Source: an uncultured Clostridia bacterium (GTDB taxonomy: Bacteria > Bacillota > Clostridia > Christensenellales > Borkfalkiaceae). From it: a stretch of DNA of 64,000 nt. The notes under the pieces are model-generated. The model was not told where the DNA came from, made no database searches, and saw nothing but the letters and a program-made list of their open reading frames with translations. The stretch is taken from the NCBI GenBank assembly GCA_947630325.1, contig CANRHB010000001.1, forward strand, positions 281,579 through 345,578. The letters run 5' to 3'. Each line of letters opens with the position of its first letter. The stretch's first letter is position 1. The position numbers and the translations under genes are program-made. Of the stretch, positions 45,178 through 55,022 are shown piece by piece.

Positions 45178-45756
45178 TTAACGCTCTATGATGAGCCTCT
45201 TTTCGAGACGCGCCGCAAGAAAAGCCGCAACAGCGAGTTTTACAAGATCGGGCAGAATGTAAGGCGTGACGCACAGCACGAGGGCATAGCCCACCGTGCA
45301 ATCATACATCAGCACGAACCATACTGTTCCGAAAAAGTAGCACACGGCAAGCCCCAATATACTACCGAGATAGAAGAGCGCCATTCTCGCCCAAACTTTT
45401 TTGACGGGCAGAAGTTTGAAAAGGGCGGGCAGGAGCGCGGCGAATAAAAAGCCGAAGATATAGCCGCCTGTGGGGCCGAAGAGTGCGGGAATGCCGCTCT
45501 TGAAGCCTGCGAATACGGGAACGCCGACGAGCCCCATGAGAATGTAGACGGCGACGGCGGCAGTCCCCCGCTTCCAGCCGAGCAGAGCCCCCACAAGCGC
45601 AACCGAAAGCGTCTGCAAGGTAAAGGGAATGGGACCGACAGGCAGAGAGATCCATGCGCAGACGGCGATGACGGCAACGGCGAGCCCGATGTATGCGATC
45701 TCCCGTGCCGCACTGCGAAAACGCTTGGAGCGATTGGTTTTTACAGTGTTTTTCAT
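45178..45756 (-). CDS. bioY: Biotin transporter BioY (ECF S component)
   Basis: 192 aa with six hydrophobic helices. PVGPIPFTLQTLSVALVGALLG and FGPTGGYIFGFLFAALL are the BioY signatures. It binds biotin and imports it with a shared ECF energizing module encoded elsewhere. No BirA site or biotin synthesis gene is visible nearby, which suggests the cell relies on scavenged biotin. Confidence 0.95.
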   Translation of the reverse strand: MKNTVKTNRSKRFRSAAREIAYIGLAVAVIAVCAWISLPVGPIPFTLQTLSVALVGALLGWKRGTAAVAVYILMGLVGVPVFAGFKSGIPALFGPTGGYIFGFLFAALLPALFKLLPVKKVWARMALFYLGSILGLAVCYFFGTVWFVLMYDCTVGYALVLCVTPYILPDLVKLAVAAFLAARLEKRLIIER

Positions 45757-45879
45757 AGTTCAATCATAGCACAAATTTTTGAAAAAATCAAGCAGAATGC
45801 GATTTCCCTACCTTTGAGGGAGCATAGGGCTTCTTCTCAGGAAGTGACGCCGAAGATGACTGAGGTGGTGAATATTTAA

Positions 45880-46197
45880 GACAAAGGACACCACCCCCCT
45901 ACCCCCCTCCTAAGGAGGGGGCAAGAGTAATCCAACGGCTCCCCTCCTAATGAGGGGGCAAGAGTAATCCAACGGCTCCCCTCCTAATGAGGAAGCTCTC
46001 TTGCCCACCCCTTAAGGGGTTCTTAAATGTCATGTCGAGCGAAGTCGAGACATCTCTACCTCATTATAATAAGGCGAGATTTCTCGATTCCGCTTCGCTC
46101 CACTCGAAATGACAATTAGAAGCGGCTTGCTACTTCGTCGCAGGCTCCTCGTGCCGCCCTTAGGCAACATAGAACGTGCGGGCGGGGCAGCATGACG
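45880..46197. repeat. Intergenic interspersed repeats
   Basis: The gene-free stretch 45757-46284 contains tandem CCCCTCCTAATGAGGGG hairpin units with CAAGAGTAATCCAACGG spacers (45895-45995), a palindromic TGTCATGTCGAGCG...ATGACA unit (46029-46114) and an inverted CCCGCACGTTC-family copy (46130-46197). Confidence 0.82.
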
Positions 46198-46236
46198 CTT
46201 TGTTGATAATCGGTCCTCCTTCGCACAATAGAAAAC

Positions 46237-46269
46237 GCGGCGGCGCGGGCAGAATGCCCGCGCCGCCGC
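46237..46269 (-). terminator. Terminator of the amino-sugar operon
   Basis: GCGGCGGCGCGGGC and GCCCGCGCCGCCGC form a 14-bp stem with a 5-base loop, followed on the minus strand by GTTTTC, just after the CapD-like stop. Confidence 0.82.
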
Positions 46270-46284
46270 AAAATATGATCCTAT

Positions 46285-48132
46285 TTAATCGTTCTTTTTG
46301 TATTGGTAGGTGGTGACAAGTTCGGAGATGAGACGGCGCATGTCGTCCGTTTCGGAGTATGCCGCCGCATAGAGCTCGTCGAGTTTCTTCCACAAAAACT
46401 CCTCATCGAGGGGGATGGGACTGGCGATGTTGATGAGCCCGTGTTCGGTCGTCTGCATCCCCTCCTCATCCATGAGCCGCTCCTCGAACAGCTTTTCGCC
46501 CGGACGGAGCCCCGTGCACTTGATCTCGATGTCCTTCCCCGGCGTAAGCCCCGAGAGCTTGATGAGGTTGACCGCGAGGTCGTAAATTTTGACGGGTTCG
46601 CCCATGTTGAGCACGAAAATCTGCCCGCCCTTCGCGTATGCGCCCGCCTGCAAGACGAGCAGGACCGCCTCGGGAATGGTCATGAAATAGCGGATGATGT
46701 TGGGGTCGGTGACGGTGACGGGGCCGCCTTCGGCGATCTGCCGCTTAAAGAGCGGAATGACCGAGCCGTTGGAGCCGAGCACGTTCCCGAAGCGCACGGC
46801 GACAAAATTGGTGTTCTTGCTGTGGCGGCCGATGGTCTGGATGATCATCTCGCAGATGCGCTTGGTCGCCCCCATGACGTTGGTGGGGTTGACCGCCTTG
46901 TCCGTGGAGATCTGCACGAACGTTTTGACGGCGTATTGATCGGCAAGTCTTGCGCAGTTGAGGGTGCCGAACACGTTGTTCTTCACCGCCTCGTTGGGGC
47001 TTGTCTCCATGAGCGGAACGTGCTTATGCGCCGCCGCATTGAATACGATGTCGGGGCGGTAGGCGCGGAAGATGTCCTCGATCCTGCCCTTGTCCCGCAC
47101 GCTTGCGATGAGCACCGCGAGGTCGAGTTCGGGGTGGTGCCGCTTGAGTTCCTGCTCGATGTCATAGGCGTTGTTCTCGTAAATGTCCACGATGACGAGC
47201 TTTTTGGGCTTGCTCCGCGCGATCTGGCGGCAGAGTTCGCTCCCAATGGAGCCGCCGCCCCCCGTAACGAGCACCGTTTGCCCCTCGAGGTATGCCGCGA
47301 TCTCCTCCAGGTTGGCGGTCACCTGTTCTCTGCCCAAGAGGTCGGAAATTTCCACTTCTCGGAGGGAGGAGACGGCCGTCTCGCCCGTGACGAATTGATA
47401 GACACCCGGCAGAATTTTGACGGGCAGTCCCGTCTTTTTGCAGATGCCGAAGATACGGGTGACGTCCTTTTTGGGCGCGGCGGGCATGGCGATCAGGATC
47501 TCCCCCACGGCATATTTGCGCACGAGGGAGGGAATGTCCGCCGAGGAGCCCGCGACCTTGACGTTTCCCACCGTCGTCTTTTGTTTGACGGGGTCGTCGT
47601 CCACAATGCACACGGGGTGGTAGCTGATCTTGTCCGAAGTCTGCATTTCGCGGATGAGTTCGGTGCCCGCGCTCCCCGCGCCCACGATCATGGCGCGCGT
47701 GCGCCCACGCTCCGAACGGTGGATCATGTAGTGGAACGCAAGCTGGATACGGCGGATATAGCGAAGGGCGATGACAAAATTCGCCAGCAAGACGATAAAG
47801 ACGAGGGCGGCCGATATTGTGACATAATCGGTAAAGGCCGCAAAGAGCAGGTTGCCCGCGGCGATGAAAAACAGAGCGGCGCACAGCTTTAAGGTGTCGA
47901 AGATCCCCGCCGAGCGCATGATGATGAAATAGATGCGGAACAAGATGAAGCTCAGATAGACGATCCCGACGTTAAAGAGCCCCCAATAGAGGAGAGGGAG
48001 ATCGAAACAGACGTTCTTTTGCGTCAGAGCATCAGCGAGGATCATCGAGACAAAGATCGCTACCAGATCGCTGAATGCGAAGAGGGCGATCTTGCCGAGC
48101 CTCAGCCGTCCGCTTTTGTTCCATGTTTTCAT
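46285..48132 (-). CDS. UDP-sugar 4,6-dehydratase/epimerase, membrane-bound CapD/FlaA1 type
   Basis: 615 aa. Four N-terminal membrane helices (about residues 12-125), a CoA-binding-like Rossmann domain (about 140-270), then an extended SDR domain with TGGGGSIGSELCRQI and STDKAVNPTNVMGATKR. The Lys-Met pair in the last motif, in place of Tyr-x-x-x-Lys, marks the PglF/FlaA1 dehydratase subgroup. It likely converts UDP-GlcNAc to a 4-keto-6-deoxy sugar for capsule or glycan synthesis. It is 24 bp after glmS, which fits a UDP-GlcNAc supply operon. Confidence 0.92.
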   Translation of the reverse strand: MKTWNKSGRLRLGKIALFAFSDLVAIFVSMILADALTQKNVCFDLPLLYWGLFNVGIVYLSFILFRIYFIIMRSAGIFDTLKLCAALFFIAAGNLLFAAFTDYVTISAALVFIVLLANFVIALRYIRRIQLAFHYMIHRSERGRTRAMIVGAGSAGTELIREMQTSDKISYHPVCIVDDDPVKQKTTVGNVKVAGSSADIPSLVRKYAVGEILIAMPAAPKKDVTRIFGICKKTGLPVKILPGVYQFVTGETAVSSLREVEISDLLGREQVTANLEEIAAYLEGQTVLVTGGGGSIGSELCRQIARSKPKKLVIVDIYENNAYDIEQELKRHHPELDLAVLIASVRDKGRIEDIFRAYRPDIVFNAAAHKHVPLMETSPNEAVKNNVFGTLNCARLADQYAVKTFVQISTDKAVNPTNVMGATKRICEMIIQTIGRHSKNTNFVAVRFGNVLGSNGSVIPLFKRQIAEGGPVTVTDPNIIRYFMTIPEAVLLVLQAGAYAKGGQIFVLNMGEPVKIYDLAVNLIKLSGLTPGKDIEIKCTGLRPGEKLFEERLMDEEGMQTTEHGLINIASPIPLDEEFLWKKLDELYAAAYSETDDMRRLISELVTTYQYKKND

Positions 48133-48155
48133 TGCCGAAGTTTCCTTGGTCGTTA

Positions 48156-49982
48156 TTACTCTACCGTAACGCTCTTTGCGAGGTTGCGGGGTTTATCCAC
48201 ATCGTGTCCGAGACGGACGCTCAGATAATAACTGAAGAGTTGAAGGGGAAGGACGAGAAGGCTGGGCGCAAAGCACTCCGCAACGGAGGGAACGGTCCAA
48301 ACCGTCTCCGCACCGAACCGCCCCGCCGTGCAACCCTCCCGCATCAGACAGACGACGTTCGCGCCGCGGGAGATGACCTCTTCGAGATTTGCCGCCGTCT
48401 TTTCGGCGACGGAATTGCGGGACAGCACCCCCACGACGAGGGTCCCCTTTTCGATGAGGCTGATGGTGCCGTGTTTGAGTTCGCCCGCCGCATACGCTTC
48501 TGTATGCACATAGCTCACTTCTTTGAGTTTGAGCGCACCCTCCATGCAGACGGCATAGTCCACGCCCCGCCCGATCATGAATACGTCATGGACATTGAAG
48601 CGCTCCGCCGCAAATGCGCGGTACTCCTCCTTGCGGGCGAGGATCGTTTGCATCTTTTCGGGAAGAGAGGCGATCTCCGAAAGGGAAGAGGCGTACTCCT
48701 TCTCCCCCATCTTCCCGTTGAGGCGGGCAAATTCGAGGGCCAAAAGATACCCCACGATGAGTTGCGCGCTGTATGCCTTGGTCGTGGCGACGGCGATCTC
48801 CGCGCCCGCGACGGTAAACAGGGTATGGTCGGCCTCCCGCGCGATGGAGGAGCCCTGCACGTTGACGACGGCAAGCGTCTTTGCGCCGTGCGCCTTTGCC
48901 TCCCGCACCGCGGCGAGGGTGTCCGCCGTCTCCCCCGATTGGCTGATGGCAATGACGAGAGAGTTCTCTTCAAAGATAAAGTTGCGGTAGCGGAATTCGG
49001 AGGCGAGTTCCACGCGCACGGGAATGCGGGCGAGTTCTTCGATGACGTATTGGAGCGCCGCGCCCACGTGATAGGCGGAGCCGCACCCCACGATGACGAT
49101 GCGGGAGGGTTTGAGCAGTTCCTCCCCGACGCCCGCTTCCGAAAAGTCGATCTTCCCCTCCCGCACATAGCGGCGGAAGGTGTCCGCGGCGGCGCGGGGC
49201 TGCTCGTGGATCTCCTTGAGCATGAAGTGCTCCCAGCCCTCCTTTTCGGCGGCCGAGGGGTCCATGTCCACGGTGACGGGCTGTTTTTCGGCGATCTTGC
49301 CGTTCAAATCGTAAAAGAGGGCGCCGTCCGCTTTGAGGCGCGCCATTTCGAGGTTGTCCACATAGTAGACTTCCCGCGTATAACTCAGAATGGCGGGAAC
49401 GTCGGAGGCGACGAACATCTCCCCCTCTCCCACGCCGACGATCATCGGGCTGTCCTTGCGGGCGAGGTAGATCTCGTCCTTGAAGTCGCGGAAAAGAACG
49501 GCGATCGCATAAGTCCCCCGCGCCTGCTTCATAAAGCGGGAAAGGGCGCAAAGCGGGTCGCCGCAGTCGTGATAATGCCCGCCGATGAGGGCGGCGATGA
49601 CCTCCGTGTCCGTCTCCGAAGCGAATATATAGCCGCTCTTTGCGAGTTCTTCTTTGAGTTCTCTGAAGTTTTCGAGAATGCCGTTGTGGACGACGGTGAC
49701 CGCGCCGTCCGCACTGCAATGGGGATGGGCGTTGCATTCGCTGGGGACGCCGTGCGTCGCCCAACGGGTGTGCCCGATGCCGGCGGTGCCCTTTAAGGAC
49801 ATGCCACCCGCCTTTTCCACCAAATTCGAAAGCCTGCCCTGCGCCTTGACGATCTCGATCCCCTGCCCGCTCTGTACGGCGATCCCCGCCGAATCATACC
49901 CGCGGTACTCGAGCTTTTTGAGCCCTTCGAGCAAAATAGGCGCGGCTTGCTTTTTTCCGATATATCCTACGATCCCACACAT
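48156..49982 (-). CDS. glmS: Glutamine-fructose-6-phosphate aminotransferase (isomerizing)
   Basis: 608 aa. The N-terminal glutaminase begins MCGIVGYIG with Cys2 as nucleophile. Two SIS domains follow (about residues 285-420 and 455-600), ending LAKSVTVE. It makes glucosamine-6-phosphate, the entry to UDP-GlcNAc. It is 30 bp after glmM, too short for a glmS ribozyme leader, and none is seen. Confidence 0.97.
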   Translation of the reverse strand: MCGIVGYIGKKQAAPILLEGLKKLEYRGYDSAGIAVQSGQGIEIVKAQGRLSNLVEKAGGMSLKGTAGIGHTRWATHGVPSECNAHPHCSADGAVTVVHNGILENFRELKEELAKSGYIFASETDTEVIAALIGGHYHDCGDPLCALSRFMKQARGTYAIAVLFRDFKDEIYLARKDSPMIVGVGEGEMFVASDVPAILSYTREVYYVDNLEMARLKADGALFYDLNGKIAEKQPVTVDMDPSAAEKEGWEHFMLKEIHEQPRAAADTFRRYVREGKIDFSEAGVGEELLKPSRIVIVGCGSAYHVGAALQYVIEELARIPVRVELASEFRYRNFIFEENSLVIAISQSGETADTLAAVREAKAHGAKTLAVVNVQGSSIAREADHTLFTVAGAEIAVATTKAYSAQLIVGYLLALEFARLNGKMGEKEYASSLSEIASLPEKMQTILARKEEYRAFAAERFNVHDVFMIGRGVDYAVCMEGALKLKEVSYVHTEAYAAGELKHGTISLIEKGTLVVGVLSRNSVAEKTAANLEEVISRGANVVCLMREGCTAGRFGAETVWTVPSVAECFAPSLLVLPLQLFSYYLSVRLGHDVDKPRNLAKSVTVE

Positions 49983-50012
49983 GGTGAGGCTCCTTAACTG
50001 CTCTTTTTGGAA

Positions 50013-51371
50013 TTACTCCCCTTTTGCGGCAATGGCGGTGCGGATGATGCGCGCGACCGTTTCCGCCCACTCCTTGCAATCGTCCTCCGTCTTGGCTTCC
50101 ACCATCACGCGGATGAGGGGCTCCGTGCCCGATCCCCGCACGAGGATCCTGCCCTCGCTGCCGAGCGCGTTCTCCGCATCTTCGATCACCTCCGCCACTC
50201 TGCCGTCCTCCAAGACGGACTTGTCCGCGGCAGGGATGTTGACGATAGTCTGGGGATAGAGGGTAAGTTCGTCGAAGAGTTTGCTTGCGGGGACGTTGCG
50301 CGCAAGCAAGACTTCCATCACCTTGAGGCTGGTGAGAATGCCGTCGCCCGTCGTGGCGTATTTGGAGAAGATGATGTGCCCCGACTGCTCCCCGCCGAGC
50401 TTATTCTTGTGCTCTTTCATGTAGTCGTACACGTACTTGTCCCCGACCTGCGTCTTGACATAGCCGATCCCCTCCGCGTCGAGCGCCTTATACAGCCCGA
50501 GGTTGGACATGACCGTGGTGACGACGGTGTTGGTGACGAACTTTCCGCGCGATTTCATGTATTTTGCATACAAAAGGAGGATGTGGTCGCCCGTGAGCAC
50601 CCTCCCCTTTTCGTCCACGCAGAGGCACCTGTCGGCGTCGCCGTCATAGGCAAAGCCGATGTCGCACCCGTGTTCGACGACATATTTTTGCAGTCCCTCG
50701 ATGTGGGTGGAACCTGCGTCTTTGTTGATGTTGAGCCCGTTCGGTTCGGCATTGATGACCTGCGTCTTTGCGCCGAGCGCCTCGAAAACCGACTTGGCGA
50801 TGCTCCACGCCGCGCCGTTCGCGCAGTCGAGCGCGACGCTCTTCTCGCGGAAAGAGTACATGCCGAGAGAGATGAGGTAGCCGATATAGCGGTTTCTGCC
50901 CGAGATATAGTCGACGATGTGCCCCATCTTTTCCCCTGTGGCAAAGGGAAGTTCGCCGATCTTGCCGTCGAGATAGTCCTCGATGCCCGTGACGACCTCG
51001 CCGTCCATCTTTTCGCCCGAATTGTTGATGAGTTTGATCCCGTTGTCGTAAAAGGGATTGTGGCTTGCCGAAATGATGACGCCGCAGTCGAAGTGGTCGG
51101 TGCGGGTGATGTAGGCGACGGAGGGTGTGGTGGTGACGTGCATCATATATACATCCGTGCCCGAAGAGGAGATCCCCGCGGCGATCGCGTATTCGAAGGT
51201 ATAGCTTGAAACGCGGGTGTCCTTGCCGATGACAACGCGCGCCCGCCCTCCGTTTTTCTTCTGTTTTGCAAAATAACTGCCGAGATACCGCCCGACCTTA
51301 TACGCCTGGTCGGTGGTCAAAGTGACGTTCGCTTCCCCGCGGAAGCCGTCCGTGCCGAAATACTTCCCCAT
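50013..51371 (-). CDS. glmM: Phosphoglucosamine mutase
   Basis: 452 aa. GTDGFRGEAN at the N-terminus, the phosphoserine Ser103 in ISASHNP, the metal-binding DGDADR near residue 245 and the phosphate-binding RGSGTEPLIRV near the C-terminus are all present. It converts glucosamine-6-phosphate to glucosamine-1-phosphate. It lies between the beta-helix protein gene and glmS. Confidence 0.97.
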   Translation of the reverse strand: MGKYFGTDGFRGEANVTLTTDQAYKVGRYLGSYFAKQKKNGGRARVVIGKDTRVSSYTFEYAIAAGISSSGTDVYMMHVTTTPSVAYITRTDHFDCGVIISASHNPFYDNGIKLINNSGEKMDGEVVTGIEDYLDGKIGELPFATGEKMGHIVDYISGRNRYIGYLISLGMYSFREKSVALDCANGAAWSIAKSVFEALGAKTQVINAEPNGLNINKDAGSTHIEGLQKYVVEHGCDIGFAYDGDADRCLCVDEKGRVLTGDHILLLYAKYMKSRGKFVTNTVVTTVMSNLGLYKALDAEGIGYVKTQVGDKYVYDYMKEHKNKLGGEQSGHIIFSKYATTGDGILTSLKVMEVLLARNVPASKLFDELTLYPQTIVNIPAADKSVLEDGRVAEVIEDAENALGSEGRILVRGSGTEPLIRVMVEAKTEDDCKEWAETVARIIRTAIAAKGE

Positions 51372-51390
51372 GCACTTCTTGTTTCCTTTG

Positions 51391-52071
51391 TTATTTTTTC
51401 GGGACGATGAGCTCTGCGCTCTTCACGATGCTGTTCTGTGGGTAAAAACCGCGAAGGGAGAGGAGAGGATAGACGGAGGTATGCGCGCCCACGATCGTCC
51501 CGGGATTGAGCACACAGTTGCAACCGATCTCGGCGAAGTCGCCGATGAGTGCACCGAACTTCCTCAAATTGGTTTGAATGCGCAGATCGCCGCACTTGAC
51601 GGTGACATTTGTGCGGTCGGATTTGATGTTCGACGTAATGGAACCCGCCCCCATATGGGCGCGGTAGCCGAGAACAGAGTCCCCCACATAGTTGTAGTGC
51701 GGGACCTGCACGCCGTCGAAGAGAATGCAGTTTTTGAGCTCGACGGAGTTGCCGACGACGCAATCGCGCCCCACGAGCGCCGCGCCGCGGATAAAGGCGC
51801 CGTGCCTTATTTCGGTGCCCGCGCCGATGATGCAGGGCGCGCCGAGATAGGCGGTGGGTGCAACTTTCGCCGTCTTATGCACGAAAACGCCCGCCTGCAC
51901 CTCGGTGTATTCGGCGCGGTCGAGCCTGGTTTGCCACTGAGCGATCTTTTGTGAAAGAAGAGGAAAGACCTCCCACATTTCGCCGAGCGAGGACAAAAAT
52001 TCCCCCGCAAGCGATTTGGAGCCGTCGAAAAAAGCGATGGGCTCAGACGGCAAAAAATTCTGTTCTTTCAT
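51391..52071 (-). CDS. Left-handed beta-helix (LbH) acyltransferase-like protein
   Basis: 226 aa from the ATG at 52071; an alternative ATG at 52089 would add six residues, and both have imperfect ribosome sites. Hexapeptide repeats run from about residue 60 to 210 (VFVHKTAKVAPTAYLGAPCIIGAGTEI, GSITSNIKSD, GTIVGAHTSVYP). The helix resembles the acetyltransferase half of GlmU, without its pyrophosphorylase half. As the first gene before glmM-glmS it may supply the N-acetyl step or a related nucleotide-sugar role; this is inference from context. Confidence 0.8.
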   Translation of the reverse strand: MKEQNFLPSEPIAFFDGSKSLAGEFLSSLGEMWEVFPLLSQKIAQWQTRLDRAEYTEVQAGVFVHKTAKVAPTAYLGAPCIIGAGTEIRHGAFIRGAALVGRDCVVGNSVELKNCILFDGVQVPHYNYVGDSVLGYRAHMGAGSITSNIKSDRTNVTVKCGDLRIQTNLRKFGALIGDFAEIGCNCVLNPGTIVGAHTSVYPLLSLRGFYPQNSIVKSAELIVPKK

Positions 52072-52139
52072 ATCCCGCCGAAGCGACATTCTCCCACATG
52101 AATTGTCAAGATTATATCATAATCGACTTGAACTGTCAA

Positions 52140-52690
52140 CGATTTACAGGATATTTGTTTTGGAAAGACGGGCGGGCCCCCTCCTCCGCAGGGCACATGT
52201 AAACGGATTTTTGCGGCGCGCGCCTCCCTTTTCGGAGGATTTTGGGAATTCCCCGCACTAATTATACCTCTTTGCGATACCTACACCTTGATCCTCCTCC
52301 TTTGGAGGGGGGTGAAGAGCTGCCCCTCCCGTGCGTCATTCCGCCCCGCCCGCACGTTCTATGTTGTCTAAGGGCACGAGCGAAGTGAAGTTAACATGTC
52401 CTTATTACAATGCGGACACCCTTCGACAAGCTCAGGGTGACGTATTTAGGAAATGCCAAGCACCATTCTAATAATGTCATTTCGAGCGAAGTCGAGAAAT
52501 CTCTACCTTATTTTAGCCCCCTCCTCAGGAGGGGGATTAAGGGGGTGGTGTCCTTTGTTCTAATTACGCACCACCTTATTCCCCACCTCAGTCACTTCGT
52601 GACAGCTCCTCCTGAGGAGGCGCCGCTTTCCTCTCCCAACAAAAAACGACCCCCTCTGTGAAGAGGGAGGTCGAACAAACAACAAAATTC
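52140..52690. repeat. Intergenic repeat field
   Basis: Between the amino-sugar operon and gdhA I see no gene. It contains a CCCGCACGTTCTATG-family copy (52343-52380), half of the palindromic TGTCATTTCGAGCG unit (52475-52510), and several GCCCCCTCC/GGAGGGGG hairpins (52505-52670). Confidence 0.75.
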
Positions 52691-52697
52691 AAACCAT

Positions 52698-54038
<1,341 letters not shown>

Positions 54039-54202
54039 TTACTCCTTTTTGTTTTACCGACCCATTATAACAAATTTCGGCGCAGATTGCAGTTTGTGAG
54101 CGCTACAAAATGCTTATGAAAGATATAAGTGCGGCTTATTGCAGGAAATTCGGCTTATTGCAGGAAAATTTCCCCCGCTCCCGAAAATGTTTGCAAAACC
54201 GT

Positions 54203-54231
54203 TTGCTTTTTTGATGAAAACCGTGTAGAAT
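54203..54231 (+). promoter_or_regulatory. Promoter of tRNA-Arg(CCT)
   Basis: TTGCTT (54203-54208), 17-bp spacer, TAGAAT (54226-54231), 31 bp before the tRNA. Confidence 0.7.
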
Positions 54232-54262
54232 AAAGATGACTTTCCAAACAGAAAGCAAATAT

Positions 54263-54337
54263 GCTTCCGTAGTTAAATGGATATAACAAGCCCCTCCTAA
54301 GGGCTAATTATGGGTTCGATTCCCGTCGGGAGTACCA
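54263..54337 (+). tRNA. tRNA-Arg (anticodon CCT)
   Basis: 75 bases including CCA. Acceptor GCTTCCG pairs with CGGGAGT (with G-U pairs), anticodon stem AGCCC/GGGCT with loop CTCCTAA (anticodon CCT, for AGG), T loop TTCGATT. Preceded by a promoter and followed by a hairpin terminator. Confidence 0.92.
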
Positions 54338-54378
54338 CGCAAGCCCTGCGCCGCACGCGGCGCAGGGCTTGCGTTATT
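54338..54378 (+). terminator. Terminator of tRNA-Arg(CCT)
   Basis: GCAAGCCCTGCGCCGC and GCGGCGCAGGGCTTGC pair around a short loop, followed by GTTATTTC. Related hairpins recur at 54677 and 55980. Confidence 0.88.
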
Positions 54379-54379
54379 T

Positions 54380-54670
54380 CTGATGAGGAATTAAACCCAT
54401 CGGGTTCACCCGCGCGCAGTGCAATGCTCCATCTAAAAGGGAAGGAAGGAGAAACACTTGCCCACCCCTTGAGAGGTTGGTGTCACGAGCTTGCGAGTGA
54501 CCGAAGGGGTGTCCTGCTGTTCGAAACAAAACACCCCCTCAGTCTCGGCCGTCGCCTACTTCGTCTATGATATTCCATGGCGTCGTGCTTCATAACGCGA
54601 AATATTCCCGTACTTCACCATCGGCTCGTAAGCCGCATAAGGTACACAATCGAAGTGTGGCTATCGGGAG
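54380..54670. other. Gene-free spacer with repeat fragments
   Basis: No convincing gene. It contains direct pieces of the CCACCCCTTGAGAGG repeats, a degenerate CGTAAGCCGCATAAG block and, at its end (54664-54673), the tRNA 3'-like TCGGGAGTACC immediately before a terminator hairpin. Confidence 0.6.
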
Positions 54671-54676
54671 TACCTC

Positions 54677-54720
54677 ACAATTCCTGCGCCGCGTGCGGCG
54701 CAGGAATTGTGTTATGATGA
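54677..54720 (+). repeat. Duplicated tRNA-style terminator hairpin, left copy
   Basis: ACAATTCCTGCGCCGC and its complement form a long stem. The 44-base segment recurs with one mismatch at 55980-56023. It is preceded by a tRNA-Arg(CCT) 3'-end remnant (TCGGGAGTACC). Confidence 0.85.
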
Positions 54721-54754
54721 CGCCTTCGGTTCGTTAAAAAAATTTTTTTAAGAC

Positions 54755-54784
54755 TTGACAAAAAAGCTAAAACCGTGTTATACT
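54755..54784 (+). promoter_or_regulatory. Promoter of the structured RNA
   Basis: TTGACA (54755-54760), 18-bp spacer, TATACT (54779-54784). The predicted start at about 54791 coincides with the first base of the RNA closing stem. Confidence 0.8.
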
Positions 54785-54790
54785 GATTAT

Positions 54791-55008
54791 GCCAAACAAT
54801 TCTTATTTCATTTGAGGAGTGCGATTTTTTATGTTCACATAGAAACGCATGTTTTTTCGTATACATCAAATATTGGAATTGGTAAAATGCGAATTCCGCT
54901 TATGTTTGGTGTATGCGAAATATGATCGTACTCTGCATAAGAATTGTTTGGCGACAATCGGAGTTTGCGTTTTCGTGCGCTGACTTCGGTTGGCGCACTT
55001 TTTATTTT
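54791..55008 (+). ncRNA. Structured RNA, possibly 6S RNA
   Basis: The first 16 bases, GCCAAACAATTCTTAT (54791-54806), are the exact reverse complement of 54937-54952. Inside, GAGTGCGAT pairs with ATCGTACTC. A roughly 15-bp arm (TTCGTATACATCAAATA with TATGTTTGGTGTATGCGAA) leads to an apical GGAATT/GAATTCC hairpin. The result is a long rod of about 162 bases with an asymmetric central bubble, as in 6S RNA. A separate terminator follows (GTGCGCTGAC, TTCG, GTTGGCGCAC, then T-rich, 54975-55008). The alternative is an attenuator leader of the TM2 gene, whose ribosome site begins right after. Confidence 0.6.
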
Positions 55009-55022
55009 CTAAGGAGAATTTT

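Noticed and set aside
45880..46000. CRISPR array from regularly spaced CCCCTCCTAATGAGGGG units
   Set aside because: The spacers are identical to each other and the units are hairpins, so this is a tandem repeat, and no cas genes are present.
48075..49796. 573-aa plus-strand ORF opposite glmS
   Set aside because: Antisense shadow of a clear full-length glmS; composition is the usual high-GC mirror pattern (His/Arg/Asp-rich).
48132..50012. glmS ribozyme leader
   Set aside because: The gap between glmM and glmS is only 30 bases, too short for the ribozyme.
54675..54869. 64-aa minus-strand ORF
   Set aside because: It overlaps the terminator hairpin and the promoter of the structured RNA; no ribosome site or similarity.
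54791..54952. Invertible DNA segment flanked by 16-bp inverted repeats
   Set aside because: The inner sequence continues to pair as nested helices and sits exactly at a promoter start with a terminator after it, so RNA structure explains it better; no invertase gene is nearby.
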